NCBI GenBank assembly: GCA_016718875.1
Contig: JADKBL010000005.1
Location: forward strand, 62,001 to 126,000
Source of the DNA: Bacteroidota bacterium
GTDB taxonomy: Bacteria; Bacteroidota; Bacteroidia; Bacteroidales; VadinHA17
DNA length: 64,000 bases
Reading direction: 5' to 3'
This document shows, piece after piece, positions 9,571 to 17,474 of the stretch. The position numbers and the translations under genes are program-made. Position 1 is the stretch's first letter; each line of letters begins with the position of its first letter. The notes beneath the pieces were generated by a model that was not told the DNA's origin, ran no database searches, and was given only the letters and a program-made list of their open reading frames with translations.

Positions 9571-10014
9571 GTGAACACCTTAAGCTACAAAACAGTATCA
9601 GCGAATAAGGCTACTGTAAACAAGGAGTGGGTCATTATTGATGCTGAAGGCAAGATTCTCGGAAGGCTTGCATCAGTTGTTGCATCAATGCTGAGAGGCA
9701 AACACAAAACCAACTTCACCCCGCATGTTGACTGCGGTGACAATGTAATTGTTATCAATGCTGAGAAAGTTGCCCTTTCAGGAGAAAAAATGACTGATAA
9801 GGATTATATAAGGCATACCGGTTACCCTGGCGGACAGAGATTTGTCAAGGCAGACCAGATGCTGAAGAAGAATCCAATCTCACTGGTTGAGATTGCTGTG
9901 AAAGGAATGCTTCCCAAGAACAGACTTGGAAGTGCTCTTTACAGAAACCTGCACGTTTATGCGGGAAGCGAGCATCCTCATGAGGCACAGAAACCAAAGA
10001 AAATTGAACTTTAA
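9571..10014 (+). CDS. rplM: 50S ribosomal protein L13
   Basis: Full-length L13 of 147 residues. Recognisable segments are WVIIDAEGKILGRLAS, the GKHKTNFTPHVDCGD region, YIRHTGYPGG and KGMLPKNRLG. The start is a GTG at 9571; the peptide MNTLSYKT that follows fits Bacteroidota L13 proteins. It is transcribed with rpsI, which begins 18 bases after its stop, the usual bacterial rplM-rpsI pair. The frame is intact. Confidence 0.97.
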   Translation: MNTLSYKTVSANKATVNKEWVIIDAEGKILGRLASVVASMLRGKHKTNFTPHVDCGDNVIVINAEKVALSGEKMTDKDYIRHTGYPGGQRFVKADQMLKKNPISLVEIAVKGMLPKNRLGSALYRNLHVYAGSEHPHEAQKPKKIEL

Positions 10015-10032
10015 ATTTTTTAAGAAAGAAAT

Positions 10033-10419
10033 ATGGAATCAATCAATGCTCTTGGAAGAAGGAAAGCAGCTGTAGCTAGGGTATATGTCAGTGATGGCAA
10101 GGGAAAGATAACTGTTAACGGCAGGGACTATAAGGAATATTTTGGTGCTGAGACACTTCAGTATGTTGTAACCCAGCCTCTGATGGTTCTCAATGTTGCA
10201 GACAAATATGATATCAACGTCAATCTCGATGGTGGTGGTGTAAAGGGTCAGGCTGAAGCTCTCCGTCTTGGAATTACAAGGGCTCTTATTCAGATGGATC
10301 CTGAGGTAAAAACAAAACTCAAAGCAGAAGGTTTTGTTACACGCGATCCCCGTGAAGTGGAAAGAAAAAAACCAGGCCAGCCAAAAGCCCGTAAGAGATT
10401 CCAGTTCAGTAAACGTTAG
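10033..10419 (+). CDS. rpsI: 30S ribosomal protein S9
   Basis: Full-length S9 of 128 residues: GRRKAAVARVYV near the start, the INGRDYKEYF-type segment (here VNGRDYKEYF), the glycine-rich DGGGVKGQAEALRLGITRAL core, and the invariant C-terminal tail KARKRFQFSKR, which reaches toward the P-site tRNA. It follows rplM by 18 bases. The next gene, rpsB, lies 119 bases away with a hairpin between them. Confidence 0.97.
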   Translation: MESINALGRRKAAVARVYVSDGKGKITVNGRDYKEYFGAETLQYVVTQPLMVLNVADKYDINVNLDGGGVKGQAEALRLGITRALIQMDPEVKTKLKAEGFVTRDPREVERKKPGQPKARKRFQFSKR

Positions 10420-10463
10420 GATTTAAAGTCAGTCGATTATAGATGCGAGTTTAGTATCTAAAT

Positions 10464-10498
10464 TGCAAAGACTTCCGCCGGTTGGCGGAGCTACTTTG
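10464..10498 (+). promoter_or_regulatory. Two-step hairpin in the rpsB leader
   Basis: The 119-base gap between rpsI and rpsB contains a nested stem: CAAAG pairing with CTTTG outside, and TCCGCC-ggtt-GGCGGA inside. No U-tract follows the stem, so it does not look like a normal terminator. Ribosomal protein operons often have autoregulatory leaders, and this could be one for S2, or an mRNA-processing site. The function is inferred only from position and structure. Confidence 0.45.
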
Positions 10499-10538
10499 TG
10501 ATTGATTTTCAAAGAATGTAAACTTAAAAAAAGACAAA

Positions 10539-11426
10539 ATGCCAAGAACAAATTTCAAAGAATTACTTGATGCCGGTGTACACTTCGGCCATCTGAAAAG
10601 AAAGTGGAACCCAGCTATGGCTCCTTATATTTTTATGGAGCGCAACGGGATACACATTATTGATCTCGAAAAAACTGTTGAGAAGATTGATGAGGCAGCT
10701 TCAGCTATGAAGCATATAGCCAAATCAGGGAAAAAAGTTCTCTTTGTTGCTACTAAGAAACAGGCAAAGGAAATAGTTGCAGAGAAGGTTAAAGCAGTTA
10801 ACATGCCTTACGTTACAGAGCGCTGGCCCGGTGGTATGCTTACCAATTTCCCAACTATCCGTAAAGCAGTAAAGAAAATGTCATCGATTGACAAGATGGC
10901 AACAGATGGTACTTTCATGAATCTTTCAAAACGTGAAAGACTTCAGGTAACAAGGCAGAGAGCAAAGCTTGAGAAAACTCTCGGCAGCATTGTTGATCTT
11001 ACCAGACTTCCTTCAGCTTTATTTATAGTTGATGTTTGCAAAGAGCAGATTGCTGTTAAAGAAGCAAAAAGACTTGGCATCCCGGTATTTGCAATGGTTG
11101 ACACCAACTCTGATCCTTCAGATATTGAGTTCCCGATACCTGCTAATGACGACGCTTCAAAATCTATATCTCTTATAATTGGCATCCTCTGCCAGGCTAT
11201 AGATGAAGGTCTTAATGAAAGAAAAATCGAAAAAGATAAAGAGCCTCAGCTGAAAGATAAAAAAGTGATGAGGAAAGAACTTGAGACAAAAGATATTCCT
11301 GCTGCAATAATTGAAGCTATTGTTGAAGAGGAAGAGGAGATTGAAGAGGAAGAAGAGGATGTAATCATTGAGGATGAGGAAATAGCCGGAATCATTGATG
11401 AGACTGAAGAAGAGGAAGAAGAATAA
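10539..11426 (+). CDS. rpsB: 30S ribosomal protein S2 with acidic C-terminal extension
   Basis: S2 core from residue 1 to about 230: LLDAGVHFGHLKRKWNPAM, MERNGIHIIDLEKT, VLFVATKKQAKE, ERWPGGMLTNFPTI and FAMVDTNSDPSDIEFPIPAND. The last 50-60 residues form an extremely acidic tail dominated by Glu, making the protein 295 residues against about 240 in E. coli. Acidic tails on S2 occur in Bacteroidota, but this one is long. It begins the rpsB-tsf pair, with tsf 38 bases downstream. Confidence 0.97.
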   Translation: MPRTNFKELLDAGVHFGHLKRKWNPAMAPYIFMERNGIHIIDLEKTVEKIDEAASAMKHIAKSGKKVLFVATKKQAKEIVAEKVKAVNMPYVTERWPGGMLTNFPTIRKAVKKMSSIDKMATDGTFMNLSKRERLQVTRQRAKLEKTLGSIVDLTRLPSALFIVDVCKEQIAVKEAKRLGIPVFAMVDTNSDPSDIEFPIPANDDASKSISLIIGILCQAIDEGLNERKIEKDKEPQLKDKKVMRKELETKDIPAAIIEAIVEEEEEIEEEEEDVIIEDEEIAGIIDETEEEEEE

Positions 11427-11464
11427 TTAACTATTGTTTATTACAAATAAAAAGATATTATACC

Positions 11465-12298
11465 ATGGCTGTTGTTATTAACGCTGCTGATGTTGCCAAG
11501 TTAAGGAGAGTTACTCTTGCAGGAATGATGGACTGTAAAAAAGCTCTTGAAGAATCTGAAGGCAATTTTGACAAGGCGATTGAAATAATCCGTAAAAAAG
11601 GTCAGGCTGTTGCCAATAAGCGTGCTGATAAGGAAGCTACTGAAGGAGTGGTTCTTTCAAAAGTAACCCCTGACGGTAAGACTGGAGCAATGATTGTTCT
11701 AAACAGTGAGACTGATTTTGTTGCAAAGAATGCTGATTTTATCGGTCTGGCAACCAAAGTACTCGATGTTGCTATCGCTAATAAGCCTGCCAACCTTGAT
11801 GCTCTTAAAGCATTACCTCTTGAAGGTGGTAAGGTTGGTGAAAAAGTTATCGAATATGTTGGAATTATCGGCGAGAAACTTGAACTCTCTTACTATGAAA
11901 AGATAGAAGCTGAACATGTTCAGGCATATATACATCCGGGCAACAGGCTTGCAACCCTAGTTGGCTTCACAAAAGCAGGAGCTGACGTCCAGGTATATAA
12001 AGATATAGCGATGCAGGTGGCTGCTATGAATCCTGTTGCACTTGACAAAGATTCAGTTCCTGAGAAAGTTATTGCTCAGGAGATTGAAATAGGTAAGGAA
12101 CAGGCCCGTCGTGACGGAAAACCAGAAGAGATGCTTGAAAAAATTGCTCAGGGCAAGCTTACTAAATTCTTTAAGGAAAGTACACTGCTCAATCAGGATT
12201 TTGTTAAGGATAACAAAATGACTATCAAGCATTATCTTCAGTCAATAAATAAAGATCTTACAGTTACTGATTTTAAAAGGTTTACCCTTAACCTTTAA
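11465..12298 (+). CDS. tsf: Elongation factor Ts
   Basis: Nucleotide-exchange factor for EF-Tu, 277 residues. The N-terminal UBA-like domain has VAKLRRVTLAGMMDCKKALE, the hallmark TGAGMMDCKKAL-type motif. The core includes MIVLNSETDFVAKN, the Asp-Phe contact with EF-Tu, followed by the HIHPGNRLATLVG-type segment (here YIHPGNRLATLVG) and a C-terminal LLNQDFVKD. A strong intrinsic terminator follows at 12325-12355. Confidence 0.97.
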   Translation: MAVVINAADVAKLRRVTLAGMMDCKKALEESEGNFDKAIEIIRKKGQAVANKRADKEATEGVVLSKVTPDGKTGAMIVLNSETDFVAKNADFIGLATKVLDVAIANKPANLDALKALPLEGGKVGEKVIEYVGIIGEKLELSYYEKIEAEHVQAYIHPGNRLATLVGFTKAGADVQVYKDIAMQVAAMNPVALDKDSVPEKVIAQEIEIGKEQARRDGKPEEMLEKIAQGKLTKFFKESTLLNQDFVKDNKMTIKHYLQSINKDLTVTDFKRFTLNL

Positions 12299-12324
12299 AA
12301 AATGTTCATATTTCAATATTTTCT

Positions 12325-12355
12325 AAGTGGCGTCTCCGGGCGCCACTTTTTTTTA
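12325..12355 (+). terminator. Rho-independent terminator after tsf
   Basis: A perfect eight-base stem, AAGTGGCG paired with CGCCACTT around an eight-base loop, followed directly by a T-run. It lies 26 bases after the tsf stop and ends the rpsB-tsf unit. Confidence 0.85.
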
Positions 12356-12360
12356 TTAAA

Positions 12361-12466
12361 AACTCACCCCCAACCCCCTCTCTGCTTCGCAAAGAGGGGG
12401 CTTAAACCATTTATTGTGATATTATACCCCCTCTTTATGCAATAGAGAGGGGGCAGGGGGTGAGTT
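12361..12466. repeat. 106-bp palindromic GC-rich element with two inner hairpins
   Basis: The outer arms 12361-12383 and 12444-12466 are reverse complements at 21 of 23 positions. Inside, two CCCCCTCT/AGAGGGGG hairpins stand side by side (12374-12400 and 12427-12453), so the whole could fold as a cruciform or a three-way junction. It lies between the tsf terminator and pyrH. It looks like a REP/MITE-type interspersed element; shorter relatives occur at 13911, 33295, 34965 and 36299. There is no transposase here. Confidence 0.7.
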
Positions 12467-12524
12467 CGTGTGATATAGCGAAATTTCTATATTATTCTAT
12501 CTTTACTTAAAATAAGGCTTAAAA

Positions 12525-13232
12525 ATGAAATACAAAAGAATACTATTAAAACTTAGCGGTGAATCGCTGGCAGGAAAAGGAAACCATGGGATAAGTGATG
12601 ATATGCTTGAGGAATATGCGAATCAGGTAATTGAGATCTCAAAAATGGGATGTGAAGTAGGTATAGTTATCGGAGGTGGAAATATTTTCAGGGGTCTTCG
12701 CGGAACAGAATCAGGGTTTGACAGGGTTAAAGGCGATCAGATGGGTATGCTGGCAACAGTAATAAACAGTATTGCTCTCGAAAGTGTTATAACACGACTT
12801 GGAGGGAAGGCAAGGGTCTTCACTTCAATAAGGATGGAACCCATAGGTGAATTATATAACAGGGACAAAGTTCTGGAATCCATGAAACAGGGTGTTGTCT
12901 GTATACTTTCAGGCGGAACCGGCAATCCATTCTTTACCACCGACTCTGCATCGGCACTCAGGGCAGTGGAGATCGGTGCTGATCTTCTTTTAAAGGGGAC
13001 CAGGGTTGACGGAGTATACACAGCTGATCCTGAAAAAGATCCGAACGCTAAAAAATATGACAGTATATCATTCTCTGAAGTACTTGAAAAGAGGCTGAAA
13101 ATAATGGATTCAACAGCTTTTTCAATGTGCTGGGATAATAACATGCCTATAATTGTCTTCGATATGAATAAACCCGGAAACCTTAAGAAGATAATAGAGG
13201 GGACTAAAATTGGCACCTATGTCGGCAACTAA
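12525..13232 (+). CDS. pyrH: Uridylate kinase
   Basis: UMP kinase of the amino-acid-kinase fold, 235 residues, full length. Visible motifs are LLKLSGESLAGK at the start, GIVIGGGNIFRG, the DQMGMLATVINS helix, CILSGGTGNPFFTTDSASALRA and the KGTRVDGVYTADP nucleotide-binding segment. It converts UMP to UDP in the cytoplasm and is feedback regulated in other bacteria. It lies in the standard tsf-pyrH-frr order, although a terminator and palindrome separate it from tsf, so it probably has its own promoter. Confidence 0.97.
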   Translation: MKYKRILLKLSGESLAGKGNHGISDDMLEEYANQVIEISKMGCEVGIVIGGGNIFRGLRGTESGFDRVKGDQMGMLATVINSIALESVITRLGGKARVFTSIRMEPIGELYNRDKVLESMKQGVVCILSGGTGNPFFTTDSASALRAVEIGADLLLKGTRVDGVYTADPEKDPNAKKYDSISFSEVLEKRLKIMDSTAFSMCWDNNMPIIVFDMNKPGNLKKIIEGTKIGTYVGN

Positions 13233-13261
13233 AAAGGTTATTGCTATTCCGGCTATTTTAT

Positions 13262-13269
13262 TAAATTTG
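13262..13269 (+). promoter_or_regulatory. Putative -7 promoter element for frr
   Basis: TAAATTTG, an exact TAnnTTTG match, with a TTG about 18 bases upstream and a leader of 65 bases to the frr ATG. It suggests frr can be transcribed separately from pyrH. Confidence 0.5.
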
Positions 13270-13334
13270 TTTGCCTGTTAGCATTTCAGGTACAATTAAA
13301 AGGCATTCTAAGTTTATTATCTAATTAACCGAAT

Positions 13335-13898
13335 ATGAACGAAGAAATTGAACTCGTAATAGAAGAGACTGAAGACAGGATGAAAAAAGCGCTGGAACAC
13401 CTTGAGCATGAGCTTGCAAGGCTTCGCGCAGGAAGATCTAATCCAGCCTTGCTCGATGGTATAGCAGTAGACTATTACGGTGTCCACTCACCGCTTACAC
13501 AGGTAGCTAACATCAATACGCCTGATGCCAAAACAATTATGATACAGCCATGGGAAAAAACCATGCTTGGCACAATTGAAAAGGCTATTATGGCAGCCAA
13601 TATAGGACTTACACCAGTAAATAATGGGGAAGTCATCAGGATTAACATTCCCCCACTCACAGAGGAAAGAAGACATCAGCTTGTAAAACAGGTAAGAAAT
13701 GAGGGGGAAACAGCCAAAATAAGTGTCAGAAATGCCAGAAAGTGGGCAAATGATGAACTGAAGAGACTGCTCAAGGAAGGTCTTCCAGAGGATCTTGAAA
13801 AAGATGCAGTTGAAAAGGTACAGGAAATGACAAACTCTTACAATACCAAAATCGATAAGGTGATGGCATTGAAAGAGAAGGATGTAATGACCGTCTGA
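13335..13898 (+). CDS. frr: Ribosome recycling factor
   Basis: RRF, 187 residues, splits post-termination ribosomes together with EF-G. Typical segments are RMKKALEHLEHELARLRAGRSNPALLD (read from about residue 16), VDYYGVHSPLTQVANI, IMIQPWEKTMLG, INIPPLTEERRHQLVKQ, and the C-terminal coiled-coil helix. The gene is intact. A perfect inverted repeat lies between its stop and the convergent penicillin-acylase-family gene. Confidence 0.97.
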   Translation: MNEEIELVIEETEDRMKKALEHLEHELARLRAGRSNPALLDGIAVDYYGVHSPLTQVANINTPDAKTIMIQPWEKTMLGTIEKAIMAANIGLTPVNNGEVIRINIPPLTEERRHQLVKQVRNEGETAKISVRNARKWANDELKRLLKEGLPEDLEKDAVEKVQEMTNSYNTKIDKVMALKEKDVMTV

Positions 13899-13910
13899 CC
13901 TCACCCTAAA

Positions 13911-13932
13911 TCCCTCTCCCAAGGGAGAGGGA
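13911..13932. terminator. Perfect inverted repeat between convergent genes
   Basis: TCCCTCTCCC and its exact reverse complement are separated by two bases, in the 40-base gap between the convergent frr and acylase stops. It may serve as a terminator for both, and its composition relates it to the C/G-rich palindromes elsewhere in the window. No long T-run follows. Confidence 0.55.
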
Positions 13933-13938
13933 CTTATT

Positions 13939-16335
13939 CTACTTTCCGGACTTCAGAATTAAAGTATACTTCGCAGCTGCCTTGACAGCTTTCTCTGAAA
14001 AGGCATCTTTATAAAACCTGCCGTTTATATAGGTATCAGTCTGGGAAAGATAAAATTCGCTTCCCGGAACTCCTGAAACTCCAGTAGGTATCACAGTATA
14101 AGATTCATCCCAGTCAGCAGTATTGAAAATATGTCTCTCTGATGCACCGTCTTCAGATATAAAACCATTTTTATAGGTATAAGGACAAACCGTGTGATTA
14201 CTTCCACCTACTCCATACACAGGTGAATTAAGTCCGAATATTTTATCAAGTATCTTAACTTTCGACATCGGATGAGCCATTGTAATTGTGTGCATACTTC
14301 CCCATGTCCAATTACTGTTATCGAGACCGCAGCTGTCGGAAATTGCAACGATACAATCCGTAAAACTCTTGCTGATAATGTCATTAAGGGTCTCCTTTTC
14401 TGCTGTATTTACATTATCAATCCATTCATCCTCTCCTCCGGGCTGAAGAATCTTGTATATATAATAATCATTAATTGCTCCCGGAAGCTGAGAGAAAAGG
14501 TCGCCCAGTTCATCCCCAAGAAGATTCTGTGAAAAGCTTCTCCTGAAAAATTCAAAAATTGCAGGTGCAGCGAGATCAGCCTTCATGTCATAATCCCATT
14601 TTTCAAGAAGTGTAAGTGCATCAGCTTCAGCCTGAGGCATAGATGACTGCCTGCTTTTTAAACCAAGAATATGAGGAGTTAGCAGTTTAGCATACGCTGA
14701 GTGCTGATCAGTAATCATTCTTTTAAAGTCGTCTAATCCAAACTTTTGTTTCTCTTCAAGCATTTCCCTAATCCTGCTTATCCTGAATGGCGGATAAAAA
14801 CGGAAGGAGATGTAGTACGGGTATTCATCACTAACAGTCTTGTTATTGGCTGAAGATACATAGCCGGATTCAGGATTGTAAGATGTTGGGAGCTGATAAA
14901 AAGGGACATATCCTTTCCAGTCAAACTCATCTGTCTCGCCATTCCTGATGATGGAACCATAACCTTTCCTGACAGGTATTCCTCCTCCGGTATTAATTCC
15001 TATGTTACCATCAACATCAGCATAGGCAAAGTTCTGGCTAACTGATTTAAATGAATTTAATGCTGTCCTGAAATCTTCCCAGCATGTCGCTCTGTTTAGA
15101 AGGTAGACACCTTTAAGCTCATCACTCATATCATTTCCCGACCATCTCATGCTGAGAACAGCATCTTCAATTCCGCGAAAGCCAGATACTATTGGACCAC
15201 GGTGTGTGAATGACAATGATAGAGTATCAGCCTCGCCTCCTTTTATTTTTATGATCTCGGTTCTGACCTCCATATTTTTCCATTCATTGTCGAAGAAATA
15301 TTGTGACTTGTTTTCAGGATTGATCTTTTCCGCAAACAGATCTATATCATCAACCATCAGGTTTGTCATACCCCATGCAATCTTCTCATTATGACCGGCA
15401 ACTATAAATGGCTGACCGGGAACAGCGACTCCGGTTACATTCAGTTTCCCCGGAATAACCTGGTGAATCTGAATCCAGATACCAGGGGAACTTAGCCCAA
15501 GATGCATATCATTTGAGAGAATGGGTTTTCCTGTTTCGCTTTTTGAGCCGCTAACAGCCCAGTTATTGCTTCCTGAGAATGATGCTATTCCAAGTGCCTT
15601 AAGTTTGTCAATGGAGGAAATAAAATCTTCAGCACTCTTAAGAGCCGTGTCACTAAGTCTGAAATCTGGAAAAACAAATGAGTTAACAGCCTTAAAGTCA
15701 GGCACTAATGAACTTCCTTTGTTATAACCAAGTTTTTTAAATAATTTGTAGTTGAATATATCTGCAGCCAGGTTACCACCGGCCAGATCCCAACCCATAT
15801 ACCCTATTATATTAGCTATATCCTCCAGTTTCCAGGGATCAGGTTTATAACCCAGAATTCTGAATTCCGGAGGTAGTTTTTTACCTGCTTTATCAATATA
15901 TTCATTGACTCCGTCAGCAAATGCTTTCATACAATCAATTATCTCAGGATCTTCACTGTTAAGGATCATTTTCGATTTGTTGGTAATTTCAAGACTCCTG
16001 AGGAACAAATCCGTCTGAACCATTGATGGACCAAACATCTCTGACAGCCTTCCTGTTGTGGCACGACGGATAAGGTCCATCTGCCAGAGGCGCTCCTGTG
16101 CCATCACATAACCTGTTGCATAATAGAGGTCATGCTCATTCTCAGCATATATATGGGGCATTCCCCTTTCGTCCCTGAAAATCTTTACTTCAGATTCAAG
16201 TGAAGATGACAGAATCTCTCCATCATATTTGGGAAGAGCACCCCTTTTAATACCGGTAATAAAAAGGAAACCGGTTATCACTGCTACAATAACTATTGCA
16301 AGAAGTGCCAGAAGAATTCTTTTAAACATTTTCAT
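13939..16335 (-). CDS. Penicillin acylase family (S45) N-terminal-nucleophile hydrolase
   Basis: A 798-residue secreted or membrane-anchored amidase. Residues 5-28 form one membrane or signal segment. The alpha-chain part has VKIFRDERGMPHIYAENEHD and the YVMAQERLWQMDL motif. The autocatalytic cleavage site is SGSNNWAVSG, with Ser256 expected as the new N-terminal nucleophile of the beta chain. Later DMHLG, SANNKT and GGSNHTV are conserved in the family. It hydrolyses amide bonds; related enzymes act on penicillins, acyl-homoserine lactones or peptides, and the substrate cannot be read here. The radical SAM gene is 48 bases upstream on the same strand. Confidence 0.92.
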   Translation of the reverse strand: MKMFKRILLALLAIVIVAVITGFLFITGIKRGALPKYDGEILSSSLESEVKIFRDERGMPHIYAENEHDLYYATGYVMAQERLWQMDLIRRATTGRLSEMFGPSMVQTDLFLRSLEITNKSKMILNSEDPEIIDCMKAFADGVNEYIDKAGKKLPPEFRILGYKPDPWKLEDIANIIGYMGWDLAGGNLAADIFNYKLFKKLGYNKGSSLVPDFKAVNSFVFPDFRLSDTALKSAEDFISSIDKLKALGIASFSGSNNWAVSGSKSETGKPILSNDMHLGLSSPGIWIQIHQVIPGKLNVTGVAVPGQPFIVAGHNEKIAWGMTNLMVDDIDLFAEKINPENKSQYFFDNEWKNMEVRTEIIKIKGGEADTLSLSFTHRGPIVSGFRGIEDAVLSMRWSGNDMSDELKGVYLLNRATCWEDFRTALNSFKSVSQNFAYADVDGNIGINTGGGIPVRKGYGSIIRNGETDEFDWKGYVPFYQLPTSYNPESGYVSSANNKTVSDEYPYYISFRFYPPFRISRIREMLEEKQKFGLDDFKRMITDQHSAYAKLLTPHILGLKSRQSSMPQAEADALTLLEKWDYDMKADLAAPAIFEFFRRSFSQNLLGDELGDLFSQLPGAINDYYIYKILQPGGEDEWIDNVNTAEKETLNDIISKSFTDCIVAISDSCGLDNSNWTWGSMHTITMAHPMSKVKILDKIFGLNSPVYGVGGSNHTVCPYTYKNGFISEDGASERHIFNTADWDESYTVIPTGVSGVPGSEFYLSQTDTYINGRFYKDAFSEKAVKAAAKYTLILKSGK

Positions 16336-16383
16336 TGGACCTAATTTATTTATTTTTGTGAATTTATAAAATTCCCTGATATT

Positions 16384-17361
16384 TCAATACTTAGCCTCAA
16401 CCAATCCGGAGGTACAGTTCCTGCATATGTTAATCATACTGCGATCACTGAGAATTGCTCTTCTGAAAACCCTGTACCTCGGACTGTTCCAGATATCACT
16501 GAAACTGTTCTGGGTAACATCGCCCATTATATGCTCAGCATCCTTGTCAAAACAGCATGGAACAACCTTCCCATCCCAGGTAATTACAGGGTTAAACCAT
16601 AACCGGGCGCATCTGTCAGGCAATCTGCTTTTTATAACATATTTACCATCATGTTCCTCATACCGTCTGAATTTACGATCGCCAGGGAGCCATAACTTTA
16701 TCTTATCCCTGTTGATGATCTGCATCGATTTAAGCCTGAGAGAGGCTTTTAGTTTCCCGGCCATTGATCTAAGTTCGGGTATCTGATGCTCATTAAAACT
16801 GTTTACTAGGAACTGTATTTCAAGTTTCATAGACGACCTGTTCCTGCGCTTTGCATCTGAAACCGATTCCAGCCCAGTCATTACTTTTTCAAAATCCCCG
16901 TTAACCCGGTATTTTGAATAGCTATTCTGGTCAGTTCCATCCAGTGATACAATCAGGTGACTTAATCCTGAGTTAACTATCCTTTCAGAATTTTCAGGAG
17001 AAAGAAAGTGTCCGTTTGTTGACACTGTTGAATGTATTCCATTGCAGTATTCAACGAATGAAAAGAACAGAGGATGCATCATAGGTTCACCCTGAAAATA
17101 CAGATTGACATTAAACAGAAAAGGTCTTAATTCGTCTATTGCTTTTCTGAAAAGGGAAATATCCATATAACCCTTATGCCTTGTCATCTGACCTGATCCT
17201 GCTGAACATTCCGGACATTTCAGATTACAGCAGTTTGTAAGTTCTGTACTTACCGATAAGGGCATTCCATTTATATATGTCTTTTCATGGCTGACAAAAC
17301 TTCCAAGCCAGGAAGATCCGGTAAGTATCAGATTAACAGGCTTTTTATAGAAGGACGCCAT
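16384..17361 (-). CDS. Radical SAM/SPASM domain protein
   Basis: A 325-residue iron-sulfur enzyme. The radical SAM CxxxCxxC cluster motif is at Cys45, Cys49 and Cys52 in TNCCNLKCPEC, followed by FQGEPMMHP and the VSTNGHFLS and HLIVSLDGTD strands. The C-terminal part has the SPASM-type cysteines in DRCARLW, VVPCCFDKD and ICRNC, which bind further clusters, and the DIWNSPRYRVFR signature. SPASM enzymes modify peptides, proteins or lipids; no precursor peptide is recognisable nearby. It precedes the S45 acylase gene on the same strand and may form an operon with it. Confidence 0.9.
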   Translation of the reverse strand: MASFYKKPVNLILTGSSWLGSFVSHEKTYINGMPLSVSTELTNCCNLKCPECSAGSGQMTRHKGYMDISLFRKAIDELRPFLFNVNLYFQGEPMMHPLFFSFVEYCNGIHSTVSTNGHFLSPENSERIVNSGLSHLIVSLDGTDQNSYSKYRVNGDFEKVMTGLESVSDAKRRNRSSMKLEIQFLVNSFNEHQIPELRSMAGKLKASLRLKSMQIINRDKIKLWLPGDRKFRRYEEHDGKYVIKSRLPDRCARLWFNPVITWDGKVVPCCFDKDAEHIMGDVTQNSFSDIWNSPRYRVFRRAILSDRSMINICRNCTSGLVEAKY

Positions 17362-17474
17362 GAGTTGAGCAATAATTAAGTAAATTAAGAAATTATTTTC
17401 GACAAATCAGTTAGGGTAAACATATACCATGACGGTCTTTAGTTTGAAATGAGAAAACTGATCAAGATCTCTTA

